The notes under the pieces are model-generated. The model was not told where the DNA came from, did not search any database, and was given only the letters and a program-made list of their open reading frames with translations. 64,000 bases of DNA from Meghimatium bilineatum (Eukaryota; Mollusca; Gastropoda; Stylommatophora; Philomycidae), in assembly GCA_034231615.1 (NCBI GenBank), contig CM067298.1, forward strand, positions 5,263,799-5,327,798, given 5' to 3'. A program made the position numbers and the translations under genes. Shown piece after piece: positions 29,460-44,400 of the stretch. How positions within the stretch are numbered: the first letter of the stretch is position 1; each line of letters starts with the position of its first letter.

Positions 29460-32400
29460 CTGAAACAATTATTAATGAATGAAATATGAAAGATCTCATT
29501 ATCACAAACAGCTTCAAATCAATTGTTAATGATAATAGTATAACATATAATATTTTTCATATAGAGAATACTACCAAAGATGGATGTGTCTGCCCATTGG
29601 TGCAAATAAAACAATGATACAACACATTTTCATTCTCTGGACTACATCCCAATAGAAATCTAGTAGGACCATTGTCCTGCTACAAGAGAGATCCAGCAGA
29701 AGTTTGAGAATAAATGCTGAAGAAGATGAAGATAAGAGCAGGTAATTTGTGTTACATACTTTATTTAACATGCTATGTTGACTGTGATAAATTATTTAAC
29801 ATACTAATTGATTGTGATAAATTATTTGTCATGTGATGTATTTCTTCCAGAACGTTGTCTTCCCAATGAACTCTCTGAACCTCTCTCTGTCTTGGGCGAT
29901 GTGGCTTGCATTTTCTAGCGATGTATTCATGTTATCTTTGATGTTGTCAGTCCATCGTCTTCTTGGTCTGCCCCTTCTCCTCTTCCCAGGTACTCTTTCC
30001 TCCATTATTTGTCTTTCTAAACAGTTATGTCTCTTTATATGACCAAACAGGGGTAGTTTTCTTTTTGTTATTGTGTTTAGTAACCAACACTCTGGAATAT
30101 TCAGTGTGTTTATAATATCTGATATAATATAAATTATTTAACATGCTTAAATTAATTATGATAAATTATTAAAATAACTGGAAATTAAACTAGGGAAAAA
30201 CCTAAATGTACAAATTTTAACTAGCATAGTTTTTCTACAAGTAGTAAATATAAGTAGGAAGCCAGAGGAAAAACTTTTTTTTTAATTCTTGAGACTAACG
30301 GGAATTGAACCAGTCCGTTCAATGGCACCAAATCGCCTAGCAACTATTGCACACGCGTTCTTCCGTACTTGACTAACCACATCTCCAAAAATAGATGCGA
30401 TTTCATCAAGCCTTTCAAACCATGCACACAAAGTCACCAGAACGGACCGATCGAGACAAGGACTATTACAACAACAACAAACATCCCGTACAGGTATTGA
30501 AATATCCCCAGTAACAACAAACATATAACATAATATCCGTATTAGTTATACAAGGGCTAATAGGTCTTCTTGTAAACATGGATAACATATATAGACCATA
30601 CAATTTTGCTTCGAGTAATTGTTTATACAAGTAAATATAAGTAGGATGCCAGAGGACAAATCTTTTTTTTAAATTCTTGAGACTAACGGGAATTGAACCA
30701 GTCCGTTCAACGGCACCAAATCACCTAGCAACTATTGAACACGCGTTCTTTCGTACTTGACTAACCGCATCTCCAAAAAAAAGATGCAATTTCATCAAGC
30801 CTTTCAAACCATGCACACAAAGTCACCAGAACGGACCGATCGAGACAAGGACTATTACAACAACAACAAACATCCTGTACAGGTATTGAAATATCCTCAG
30901 TAACAACAAACATATAACATAATATTCGTATTAGTTTACAAATTAATATGGATATTATGTTATATTTTGTTGTTACTGAGGATATTTCAATACCTGTACA
31001 GGATGTTTGTTGTTGTTGTAATAGTCCTTGTCTCGATCTGTCCGTTCTGGTGACTTTGTGTGCACGATTTTAAAGGCTTGATGAAATCGCATCTTTTTTT
31101 GGAGATGTGGTTAGTCAAGTATGGAAGAACGCATGTTCAATATTTGCTAGGCGATTTGGTGCCATTGATCGGACTGGTTCAATTCCCGTTAGTCTCAAGA
31201 ATAGTTTTTCTACAACATGTAATGATTGGTGGTTTTGACAAATTGTAGATATGTGTCATGTCTGGATGGTCAATGTATTATGTCTCAATAGTCAATGTAC
31301 AGTCATGCATTGTGTTTTAACGGTGAATGTGCAACCATATATTGTGTCTGGGTATTTAATGTACAGTTATGTATTTTGTCTGAATGATCAATGTAATGTA
31401 TTTTGTCTGAATGGTTAATGTACAGTTATGCATTGTGTCTGAATGGTTAATGTACGGTTATGTTTTTTGTCTGAATGTTCAATGTACAGTTATGTATTAT
31501 ATCTGAATGCACAATCTTGTATTATTTTCCTAATGGTTAATGTACAGTTACGTATTATGTTTGAATGGTTAATGTATAGTTGTGCATTGTGTCTGAATGG
31601 TTAATGTAGTTCTATTTTCTCTTCTTTCTCTTGCCTTTTTGGTGCACTATGACAGATTGTATTTTGTCCATCTCATGCCTGTGTTTAAAATGATCATGCT
31701 CAAAGCAACATTAATATAATTTGTAAAAATTGTGCAAATATATTTAATTTTAAACAAGAATGTGTAAATACAAAGATAAAATATCAGACTTACCTTTTCA
31801 TGAAGATGCACACACCAATTAGGATGATAAGAAGAACAGCCAGGGAACATCCTACAGCAATAAGAGCTGTAATAAGAGTCTGTTTATCAGTGTCGCTATC
31901 CTTGCCATCATTACCAGGAACCATGCTCTGACAGTCTGCATTTTCTACAGAAACAATGATTATTGAAAGAGATTAACATTTTTATCTATGATTAAAGTGA
32001 TACTATTGACAGGCATATGCAGACATATACACTTGTTTCATAAACTATGATTAAAGTGGTACTATTGGCAGGCATATGCAGACATATACACTTGTTTCAT
32101 AAACTGCTCAGTCATTGGACTGTGTAAAACACCAAACATTATGGAACATAATGGAAAGCATTGGCTTACCACACCATCTCATATCGCTTATTAAAATGCT
32201 TTATCAGGAGCAACATGCTTCTGTCCACCTCAAGGAAGAAATAAAACAAGCTTGTCCAGTTTGCATTAATTATGTTAACTATTTTTAACTCTAATTTTAG
32301 GTAACTGCAACATATAGACTCTGATCTGAGATCAGTGATTTAATGTACTTTTTAACATTATTGTGATGTGGTATACATTCTTAAGTTCATTGTTATATCT

Positions 32401-35400
32401 TCTTACCAAGTCTAATAGACCAGTCATATGGAGAGCTCAGGTTGCAGTACTGGCAGTCATTATATATAGATGACTCTCCTTCTGGTACGCAACTGTTTCC
32501 AATGATGCATACATTACTCTGTTAAAAAATACAAACATCAGCTGTGAACCAAGAATTTCTAGATATACACAACATAATTAATATAATATTAGACACACAC
32601 AACAATAATAAAACATTAATTATTTAACACATAAAAATAATTAATACAAATAAAACATCAACAGAGTAATTCCGTTCCTGGACTACATCCTGCTGGAAAT
32701 CTAGTAGCACCGTTGTTCTACAAGAGAGATCCAGTAGGAGTTTCGGAGCAGAAAAAAACATAATTAAAAAATAAAATTTAAAAAATGAATCTAGAACCTA
32801 GATGTTTGTTAAACTGACCTGCTTTGTGCAGGAAGTGAAAGTACAATCATAGCAATTTGGATCATAAGCTATGAATGTCTGAAATTTCTCATATGCCTGT
32901 TTTCCATCATTGCTTATAGAAACTTCTAGTGATCGTTTGATATAGCTTGTGCCTCCAAGATCACATCTGATTTGATTTGCTGTAATTAGCTGAGCTTTAA
33001 GGATTGTTACTTGACCAGTTGTAAGGTTTTTGATGCCTGTTTCTGTGATCTGAAAAATAAAGCCATCAAAATCATGCTGAACTAATAAAGAATGTACAAT
33101 TTTCGTGCAATGTTATTAAACTGCAGTCTTTATGAAGAATTTTGCAAGGATAACGTAATATAAAATGATATACAAGACTAGACGATGTGATTAAATGTGT
33201 AGTTATAGAAACAGTACAGTACTGCTAGAATGAGTCCTAATAATCCTACAAATTAACATAATACCACATGGTACATGCAGTACTCCCGTTACTGTGGGAG
33301 CAAAGAAATGTTGTCTTTTGTCCAAAAATTCATTCCTGAATTTTTTTCATTGGGGACAGATCTGTGTGCAAGGGCATGGTTATTATGAATAATCCATTTG
33401 CATGTACAACAATTCTCAGGATGTTGCCTGTACACAGCATCACAGATGGTTTTGGAAAATTCTGCATTGACATTGTCTTCTAGGTACATATTCATGATGA
33501 ACCAGTCCATCAATGCTGAAGAAATAATGAACATGATCTGCCTTAACAGGTCAATCTGTGTCCACTTTTGAAATGAGAATGCCACTCAACTATTGAAAAT
33601 CAACTTGCACATGGCTCTTCACAAGCTCATTGCAGTGTTTTTAAAGTTTCAGAACCAATTATAAAATCCATGTACACACATTTTTCAATATTAAATTATA
33701 TTTTTGAAATATGATGAGCACTACTAGGTCACATTCACTTATATGATTCACAGAGCATCTGCTCAGTGTTCCCAACTTCTGGTTTGGCAAATATTTCCTC
33801 TTCTTCATTTATGATTCTTTTGGTTTTGCTAAATCTTCAGGCCAGTTACAAGGACAAAACTTCCAGTCTTTACCCGGTCTGTACAACTGTCTCAAAATTT
33901 GTGTCTCAGTTTAGTATGGCCATGTCGTGTCTGACAATTCTTTATAAACTGAACAGTTTTGTGGTATGTATTCAGGAGTCTGTATTCCACATGGACATTA
34001 ATTTGTGTGGGCCATAATGATCTTGTACAGGTGGCCCTAAATTGAAAGATGATGGAGTCTAAAGTATATACATTTAGAATGTTATGGTCATGTGTGCTAG
34101 GTTAATACCAACAATTTACATATTAGTTTTCCTGAAAAAAATCAGTCCTGGAACTTTGTGAACAGCACCTAATAACTACAGAATACTTGCCTCCACCTCC
34201 CTGATGTGGCATGATAGCAAATTTGAGCTAACAATGTTCATGCCACGAATAAAAATTGATTCACAGTCTGAATTAGCTCCAATCTCACACAAATAGACTC
34301 CATCTTCAGGAGGATCTATGACAGGTATCTGCATGTTATCAATGCTGACATTACAACTTGTGCCTGCATAGTTGCTGTTACAGATGCAATTACCTACATG
34401 GAAACAATTTTTTTTAAGATTACAGTAATAATAACACTGGAGAGTTTTGCTAAGATTACAGTAATATTAACACTGCAAAGTTCTGTTAAGATTTCAGTAA
34501 TAATAACACTGCAGAGTTCTGTTAAGATTTCAGTAATAATAACACTGCAGAGTTCTGTTAAGATTATAGTAATAATAACACTTGAGAGTTATGTTAAGAT
34601 TATAGTAATAATAACACTTGAGAGTTATGTTAAGATTATAGTAATAATAACACTTGAGAGTTATGTTAAGATTACAGTAATAATAATACTGGAGAGTTGT
34701 TCTAAGATTACAGTAATAATAACACTGGAGAGTTCATATTAAAGGATTAATAGTTAATTAGTCAGTTAGTCGTCGGATCATCATCACTGCAAACTGGACA
34801 CATCCATAAAAGGATTAAGAATTGATGTAATTGATATAATTGTTAAAAAAAAACATATAATAATAAACAATAAATAGGTGCAAGTTTGTAAATTATGTAG
34901 TTGCCTTTTTGAATTCTTGTCTCGAGCTCACTGTCCATTCTTCTGTTATCTGTAAAAATGCTCCCTAAGATATTTAAATTCCTGCACTTGTTTCAGTATT
35001 TAATAATTTATCTTATCGTTATGTTGGTTGAATTTAATAATTTATCTTATCTTTATGTTCATTGCATTGGGTTCTCTGCCTATAGACATTTTAATATCTG
35101 TTATATGAATAGAGGAGAGAAAAAAAGTGTGAAAATGTTACTTCATGATCACACTTTCTGACAGACTTAATGAATGTTAGGACAGGAGAGAGTAGAGTAG
35201 ATATACCAAAATGTTCAGTTAGGCCTACTTTTAAATGTATCAGCAGGCTATGAAATTTTGAACAGTCCAGAACAAGTAACAATTCTATGTCTCAGAACAG
35301 GATACAAACAACTTTGCATGTACATGCACACAAAATTCAAGATTTTCTGCACAACCGTGTGTAGGTCTACATGTGAACAGGCACCACAGATTACAGAACA

Positions 35401-38400
35401 TAGGCTTATACTTCAAAAACATCTTGACTATGAGACAAACATACTGGCCCATAGAAACAATAGAATAAAAGTTCTATGGACTCCTTGGTGAGCTACAAAA
35501 GACAGCACAGTTTATTCAAAATAAAAAAATGACAGATGTAGAGATATCTTAAGTGAACAAAAGAAGTATCAGCAGATATCTTAGAACAAAGTGACAAGTT
35601 GAGTGCATGAGATCTGATGTCCTCACAAGACACAATATCCCAAGCACCCATACAATGCTGGTTGGCTCTGCTGTAACAGGACAACACCATGAATCTTCTT
35701 TCTTCTTTCTGTCCTCATGTACCTGTCAGTGTTGAGGGGAGAGTGAGTGTACGGTCTTTTGCCCTTCTATTTGCCTCCTCTGCTGTTATATTTCCGAGTG
35801 TCTCTAATACACTATCTATCCACCTTTTACGAGGGCGTCAAATAGGTCTCCTGTTTTCGTATCGTTTGTTAAGTGTTTTTTGGATAATACTTTGCTCTTT
35901 CTGTCTGGTTATGTGGCCGTACCATTTGACTTGTTGTTTCTGTATGTATTCTATTGTTGGTTTGATCCCTAATTGTTTCCTTAGTGCTTCATTCCTGATT
36001 TTGTCTCTCAAGCTAACTCCAATCATACGTCTCACACATTTCATTTCAGTGGTGTTAATCTTATGTATTGTTCTAGAATCTAATGTCCAAGTTTGACACT
36101 GATAACACAATGTTGGTAAGAAAATGGTGTTGAAAAGCGCTTTCTTTGTTTCTAGTGTAATATCTTTGTTTCTTAGTAAAGGTGTTAATTGACCAATGAT
36201 CTGACAGGCCTTATTACATCTTGCGTTTATTTCTGCTTCTTGTTTGTTGTCATATCTCAATGTGCTGCCCAGATATTTGAATTCATCTACTTGTTTTAGT
36301 TGTTTATTGCCCATATGAATGACAGACACATTCCAAAGCAGCTGATGTGTAGTGATATGTACTCACTGCAGAAAAACTGAAATCCAACAGGTGTGATTGA
36401 ACCCTTTGGGACCAATGCCCAACAGTCGTATGGATAATATTATGGTGTTCTGTCATTTCTTTGTTTTTCTTGTTTCACTAATATTTGGGTATGTTTTGTC
36501 TATTTTCATGTGTGTTGTTTCACCTCTGGTCTTCTAATTTAAACTCTTCTGAATTATAGCTATATTTAGCTCTGCTGTGTGAATATCAATAGAGCTGCTC
36601 TTGTTTTTTTGTTGTGAATGTATTCATGATAAAAGCCTTTTGGTTGAAACATTGATTTGTATGTTGTTATGTGTGTTTCCAGTGATTAGCAAAACTTCAT
36701 TACCCCGTTCCAAGCTTCGCATGATGTGTATTGAGCTCTTTAAGGGCAAATGGACAGTTGGTGGACAGAATGAATCTAAAAAACACTCACGATGTGTCTA
36801 TCAAGAGCTTCAACACTGATTAACAGTAACTTGTAACCTTTCATGGAATCCTATGCAGTAATCATATTATACTACAATAGGGCGTACTAGTATTCTATCA
36901 CACAAAAATTGAATAAATTTCTTGAAAATTCACTTCCTAGTTATACCCTATAGTTATTATATGATTCTGTCTATCAATTTGTGTCTTTGATAATTTAGCA
37001 ATTAATTACAGCAGCCTTTCTTTTCACAGCAATTGTCAGTTCTTGCAACGATCAATACATTAATAACTTATACATCATCAATAAGTGACATCTGCAACAA
37101 AGGTTGACTGCATTGGACCTCCATCATCCATCCCCTGTCTCTTGCCTTGGTAGTGTACTCTGTCAGACTGTAACCTGTCCATCTCATTATGTTTCTCTCC
37201 TAATTATATCTCTATCTACCTCTTGCTCAACTTTACCCTCAAGTAAAATTTTTCAACAAGTTCTACTCAAAACCGTATGTCTAAATTACTTTATTTGCTT
37301 GATTTCTATTTCTTTTAATAGTTCTTTTTTCATAGAAAGTGTTGTCAGAACCTCTTTATTCATTTTACTCTCTTTCCACAAAGTTATCCCTATTCTTCTA
37401 TATATCCACTTCTCAGAGGCATCAATTCTATCTTCTAGTTGTGTGCTCATTGTCAAACACTTCTGAGCCATACATTAAATCATCCTGTAAGCAAACACAA
37501 TATATCATGGCAGAGACCCTCCTTTCTGGATGTATCCACTATGTATTGGTCTTGCCGATATGCCATCTAAATTTGCTTCATTTGAATCGTAGTATTAACT
37601 TATTTAGCTGTTTAAACTTTAGAAATCTGGCTAACGAAAGAAAACTGCCATGTTACTGTATGATTAGATGCATGACCTATTTATTTCAAATTAAAATTCA
37701 AACAAGATAGGTTCAGCTTTACTGAAATTAACAAAATGGTTTCTTGTTCCACTAGCAAGAGAGTTCACACATTTAGCAAATATCAGGCTTTATTATTATT
37801 TGAGTTTTATAATCACAGATCTTATTTCAAGTGATGTGTCAGTAATCAACAGTGTTTTCAATTTTGACAGTGGAGATTACAGACTTGTTGAAAATCAGAA
37901 AAGAAATAGGCCTAATGGGTAAGAGCTAAAAATTTCTAAAACTGTTACCAGTGCTGTTGTTTCTGAAGAATCAGATAGGCCTAGTGACAGCAATGATAAT
38001 CTTGCACTACGTTATACAGTAAATAGAGTTAGACCTAATGAGAACATTGAGTGGAATATAGATCAACTTTGGAAATTCAATACTTGGGAATATTTCATAA
38101 AGTTTCATGATATTTTGTTCGGTTCTGAAATTGGGCATGACACACAAAAATATGGCATAAAACACCAAGCAGTTGATAGATTTACTTCAAATAAACAGAT
38201 TATGATTAGTAAATGGACAGTCAATGCATTTACTTTAGTCAGATTGGATATTAACATTTCAAGACAAGTAAAATTGAGGGTGAATAGAACAAAATGCATG
38301 TCCAAAAAATTTATGTTCATCTAACATTCCTGTTTGTGGTGTAATATTTGTATTTTGTTGTTACAATTCTTATATTCTTATATTGTAAAAGGATTCCACA

Positions 38401-41400
38401 TTCATTTATCTTTCTTTTGATACCTTATATGACCTTCCATAGCTAATACTTTGTCTTCAGGATGCTTGCAACCTAAATCATGTTTCGGCCCAAAATTTAG
38501 CCTAAAATTAATTACGTCCAAACCCCAGGAATAATTGCATCCTAAACGAATTAATATAGAATAGATGTAAAATTTTATAATATAGAACTTATGCCTATAG
38601 TATAGGGCCTATGTAATTTATAGATTATCAAAAACAAACAAACCTCTGTCACAAAATCCATGCCCATTACAATTACTTGGTGTGCATGTCATATTAAGAA
38701 ACTTCATTGCCAAATCACTGGAAGTACTATTGCTCTGATAGCCTGGATTCTGGTTGAGTATTTGAGTGCATATTTTATATGCCAATTGTGTAGATCCTTC
38801 AAGGAAACTGGTGCTGCCTGAATACTAAAATCACAAGAAAAATAATGTATTCATTTTGGAATGATAATATATTTTTTAAATTATTTAAATGCTGAAAAAC
38901 TCATGATTACCACATAGAAGAAAATTTAATGCTCAAAACTATTAAAAATAACCGCAACCAAGAATATTTTTGGGCAAATAAAAAGACACGATTGATTATA
39001 AGTATGAATAATATAGGGTAAGATAAAAATTGGAATGAGAACATTCAACAAAAATCTGCACCACCCCAATCTTGGAATATATTACTGGTAAGAGACAACA
39101 AATCAAATGGTTTGCACACATCAGCAGACTACCATCAGACAGCATACAGATGCTACACAGATACAGTGAAGGCAAACCTAGTGGCCGACCACAAAAATGA
39201 TGGATCACTGAAATAAATGAGGTGACAAATTCCACAATATACTCTGCACACAAGAGGGTAGTCTCCAGAAAACTCTTCTACCCCTGACACTGAATGGCAA
39301 TAACTGGTTTAGTGAATAGATAGATAAAAATTGGGATAAGATGTTTCTGAAGACCTGAAGTGTATCAACCTTAATACGTGGAAATATGTGTTTACTGATG
39401 TGGAAATATGTGTTTACTGATGTGAAAATATGTGTTTACTGATTTGGAAATATGTGTTTACTGATGTGGAAATATGTGTTTACTGATGTAGAAATATGTG
39501 TTTACTGATGTGGAAATATGTGTTTACTGATGTGGAAATATGTGTTTACTGATGTGGAAATATGTGTTTACTGATGTGGAAATAAACATATTTTTATTTG
39601 TGCATTTCTTTACTCACTATACCACTTCTACTGATGACTGTCATTGTATGGGCATATTTGTGCAAGTAGAAAGAGCAATCATCACTGACTATTTTTTATA
39701 TATAAAACATCACTGATCTGTGAAAAATAAGTGTGGCATTTAAATATTGTTCATAAGAGTAAGGAAAAATTGTTACTGTAATACAAGCCAATTCATGGAA
39801 GAACAGTTCATAAAGCCAGTGCTCCTTCATCCTAATAATGGAAGTGCTTGCCGTAACACAGACACTAAACTGGCTAGAATCACAGGCCTATTTCTATGTG
39901 TGCAAACTGAGTGACTCAGTGAATATGATTCAGAAAGACAAAACAGGTCGTGTGCGTAGGTGATGGGTGGAGTCATTGGAGAGGGCTAAAAGAGAAGACC
40001 TAATAAAAATTTGAAAGAGAACATTGAACCAACACAGAATAATCAACCACTATAGCTTGAGATATTTACTGAAGCAGAGATCTGAGCACCTATGGACATG
40101 TCCAATGTGCGAAGAGGATAATCAGTATACCTAATACCTAATAGCAAATAAATTTCTTTGTATATTTTCATGTAAATTCATTTGTAAATTTTCATACAAA
40201 TCGATTTTATATTAAATTTCCACTCAAATTGCTTTGGTTTCTGGTGCATACCCCAACGTAACAAACTTCAAGAAAAGAAACATTAAATAAATATACCAAA
40301 CTATGACTGGATAATTCTAGCTATTTATCTATATTCTGTGAGCCTTGTTTGCCTTGCGGCGTCAGGGGTGGAAGAGTTCTCTGGAGATGGCCTTCTTGTG
40401 TGCTGTTTATAAGCTTGTTCCTGTGGCTTGTTTTCTGTGATCCATCTTTTAGATGGTCTGCCTCTGGTTTTATAGCCATTATGTCTCTGTGTCATAGCCA
40501 TTTGTGGCATGCTGTCTGTCGGTAGTCTGGAAGCATGTGGAAACGTGTTGTCTGTTGATATGTTCCAATACTGGTATTGTTTTGGTTGTCTGTCTGATGT
40601 TATCATTTCTAATTCTATCTAGATAATTATTGGATACTTATAATGTAATATCTGTATTAACAGAGGGACTATGGTTGTGAAAGCTGGAAAGTAATAAAGA
40701 CAATGAAGAAGAAATTAAGTTTACATTAACCCGAAACCGCATGTCTTAGAAAACTCTTAAATGTGGGCTGCGATGAATTCTAATCAAACAGGCAAATAAG
40801 ATAAGATACTAAACATCAAAATCTTTCTAAAACACAAAGATTAAAATGGTAGGCTTGTTTTCGGCATAAACTTAGAATTTGTAAAGGCCCTCCAACTTGT
40901 GGCATTGCACTCCATCATAGAAACTAGACCCTGTGACTCAGACCATAAAAATCTCATTGGTTTGATGCTGTATGTCAAACTGACACCTAGAAACCAACTG
41001 GAGGAAGGGGAAACTGAGGTAAAACCATCTAATTCAGGGCATTATAATCCTACATGTCCATTCAATTTTGGCAGACACAGCACACATCTTGCATATACAC
41101 AGCACACATCTTGTGTGCTGGCAGACTTTTAGGTGCTGGGGAATGGAGAGTGATGAAGCACATCTCAGATCTGCTAATCATAGATTGAAGTTTGTGAAGA
41201 GAAGATACTAAACATCAATATGGTTCCATAAAATAATTAAAAAATTGTGGTCTTATTCAACATGGACTTAGAATTTGTCAAAATAGACTGCCGCTGCCAG
41301 TATTGAAACAGTATCACATGACATAAGAAAGAGAGGAATACCAAGAAAACCTGTGTAGAATAACCATCAAAGAGGGTATGACTGGAGCTCAACAATACAC

Positions 41401-44400
41401 CAATAGCAAGTGCTACACATACAGAACTTCTTTTTCTTTTTACTTTATGCCTTGCATTGTCAGGGGTAGAAGAGTTCTCTGGAGATGGCTTTTTGTATGA
41501 TTCATATGTTTCTTTTTATTGACTCTTTATTTCTGTAATTCATCATTTGTAAGGTCTGCCACTGGTTTTGTATCGATCGTGTATGTATAGTAATTTTTAG
41601 GAGATTTTTTAGGGGCACTGTCTGATAGTAGTCTGGAAGTATGCGAAAACCAATTAATCTGTTGTCTTCTGATGTAATCCAGGATTGGCATTGTGTTTGT
41701 TAATCTTCTGATGTTTTCATTCCTGATTCTCTCATTGTTACTCCGGGAGTACTATACAGACAAGTCAATCTGTTGTAACAAGTTTTCTTTTGGATTCTGT
41801 TGTTATATCCATGTTTGACATTGGTAGCATAGTGCTGGTATGATGATCATTTTATATAGAGAAGTTTTGGTGTTCATGCTCACATGTTTGTTTTTGAAAA
41901 TATGAGACATCTGCCCCAAGATCTGGTATGTTATGTTGTATCTATGTTGGATTTATTTGGTGTTCTTCCCATTCAATGATAAGATGCTTCCTAGATAGTT
42001 GAATTCTTTCATCTGTTTAAATTGTTGATCATCAATTAAAATAGTGGTGTTTCTTTTTGATTTTGTGATTGACATTCATCATCATCATCAGGTGACATGC
42101 TGGCTGGTGTAGGTGGTCATGGATCTCCACAGCTCTCTGTCTACAGTATTATGTATCAAGATCTATGTTATTTCCCTGTCATGCCAGGTTGTCAAACTAT
42201 CTAATATTTCTCACATATTTTCTCACACACCCTCTGTCTCTATTGCCTTCAATCTTGCCTGTTGTGACTATGTTCTCCAAACCTGCCTGTCTCATGAAGT
42301 GGCCAAAAATTAAGATTGTGTTTTTCTTATATTATTGATTAAGGTCCGTTTTGCATTTGACTCTTTCAACACCTCTACATTATTTTTTCCTGGCAGCCCA
42401 TGGTATTTTCAGCATTCTTCTGTAGAACCACATCTCTGTTGCTTCTAATTTCCCACTTTCCAGTTTGTTTATTGTCCAAGACTCGCACCCATATGTTAGT
42501 ATAGGAGTTATATAGCACTGCACAACTCTCTTACCTCTAATGATAAGGTCATATTACACAATATATTTTTCTGAATGTAGTTTTTGCCTGCCCTATTCCG
42601 CTTCTTATTTCTGTTGAACTTCTTCCATCTGCTGTAATCGTTGTACCTAAATATTTGAATTGGTGGACCTGTTTTAATACTATCATTTTCTTTGATCTTG
42701 CAAGGTGTGGTATTTTGTTTCTTTAAAATAACCATTACTTATGTTTTCTTGATATTTATGAAGAGGCCTTTCTCTTTACCTCAGTTTTTTTCTGTGTTTA
42801 TCTTCATGTTAAAGTCCTTACATGTTGTGTGGAGACTATTTATATGTTGTTGTAGTTCTTCCGTTGTTTACATTATTGTTTGATAGTCTTCAAAAATAAG
42901 TTTGTTCAGGAGGTTATATAGGTTGTCCTCTTCATTAGTGTAGGCAATTTTACATATACAATCAATATATGTGATGAATAGCAATGGAGATAGAACACAT
43001 CCTTTTCAAACTCCAGAGTGTATGTGGAATTTACACAAGAACTACACACACAAACTGAAGAGCTCTGGTTTCTGACTTTGCACCATATTTGGCGCTGAAA
43101 GAACATGGATATATATTTCTCATACAGTTTAACATCAATTCAATTTCTGCAAACTCAAAGTAGAAGAGAAGCAACTAATTAAGTATTCTTTGTGTTAATG
43201 TTTGAAAAATGAGCTCAAATATTGCAGATATCACAGCTAAGATGTAAACCATAACACAAGGCATTTCATTCTCCAGAGTACATCCTGCTAAACATAGGGA
43301 GTGAAATATCAAACATATAAGAAGGTATTATCATTTCATTGTATCATTTATTGTATTACTTACCTACTGTTATACCAGAAACACTAGTCATATTTAGTGC
43401 AATCTTACCATAATATCATTGGTACAAGCATCAACAGCGCTATCAAAGGCAAGAACTTCTTTAACAGACTTCAGAGACTCCACAGCCACTCTACAAATTT
43501 CCAAAGTTGCAGTATACAATTTAGTCATGCAGAATTGTGTGGCATTGTCTCGAGTCCAGGTATTAGGTATTGGTGATCCAGAATTCTAAAACAGACAATG
43601 TTGCAAATCTATTTATTACTTGTTCTTAAAGCAATTACTTTTAATTAGTTATCTCCCCTTTATCTATTTACAGCTTTACAATTTATGGTAATTTTATATT
43701 GTAGGCCTACCCTACATGATATTTCAGTATCACAAGATACTTGGATGTGCATTCATTGTTTCATGTTTAGAATTATTCTAGATAAATATAACACATACCG
43801 GTAATAAAGTCAGTGTTGTGCAAAATTTGTCCATACAAAACTAAACATAAACATACAGGGGAAAAACTCAATAAATATGACTGAAATATAAGGCAATATT
43901 AATGTATAAATATTAATTACAATAATAAACTAATAAACAATTAGAAACAATGTCTGAACAACAGGCGCATCTACAGTAAAAGCATAGAATCTATACCATA
44001 GTGTGAAATATCAAACATGCAACAATGTAGAATGGACTGTCCAAGAAAAACATTAAGTGAACTGAAGGCTACTGAGATATGGTTTTTGAGAAGAATAACA
44101 AGAATACTATGGGCAGCTAAGAGCACTAAAGTAGCAGTCATCTGAGATGCTACAATAAAGAGACAAATGATAGCAGAAATTAGAGGCAGGCAGTTAAGAT
44201 TTATAGGGCACATGATCAGAAGAGTAATACTTAAATATTTAGAAATCACCAGAAAATGTAAAAGGATAAAAGAAAAAGAAGACAAAGAGAACATTGCTGG
44301 ATGGGTTGTGAACGTGGCATGAGAGAAAATCATATGCTTAAATTACTAACAACACTATATGAGGTTGTGGAGAAATATAATTGCTTAGGTTAATGATCAT

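Noticed and set aside
30281..30380. A functional tRNA gene
   Set aside because: The A/B-box-like strings occur in every copy of the SINE-like unit, with no good cloverleaf that I can fold by eye.
34398..34742. Plus-strand 114-codon ORF of KITVIITLESSV repeats
   Set aside because: Artefact of the 36-bp array, antisense to the VWDE-like gene and overlapping its intron boundary.
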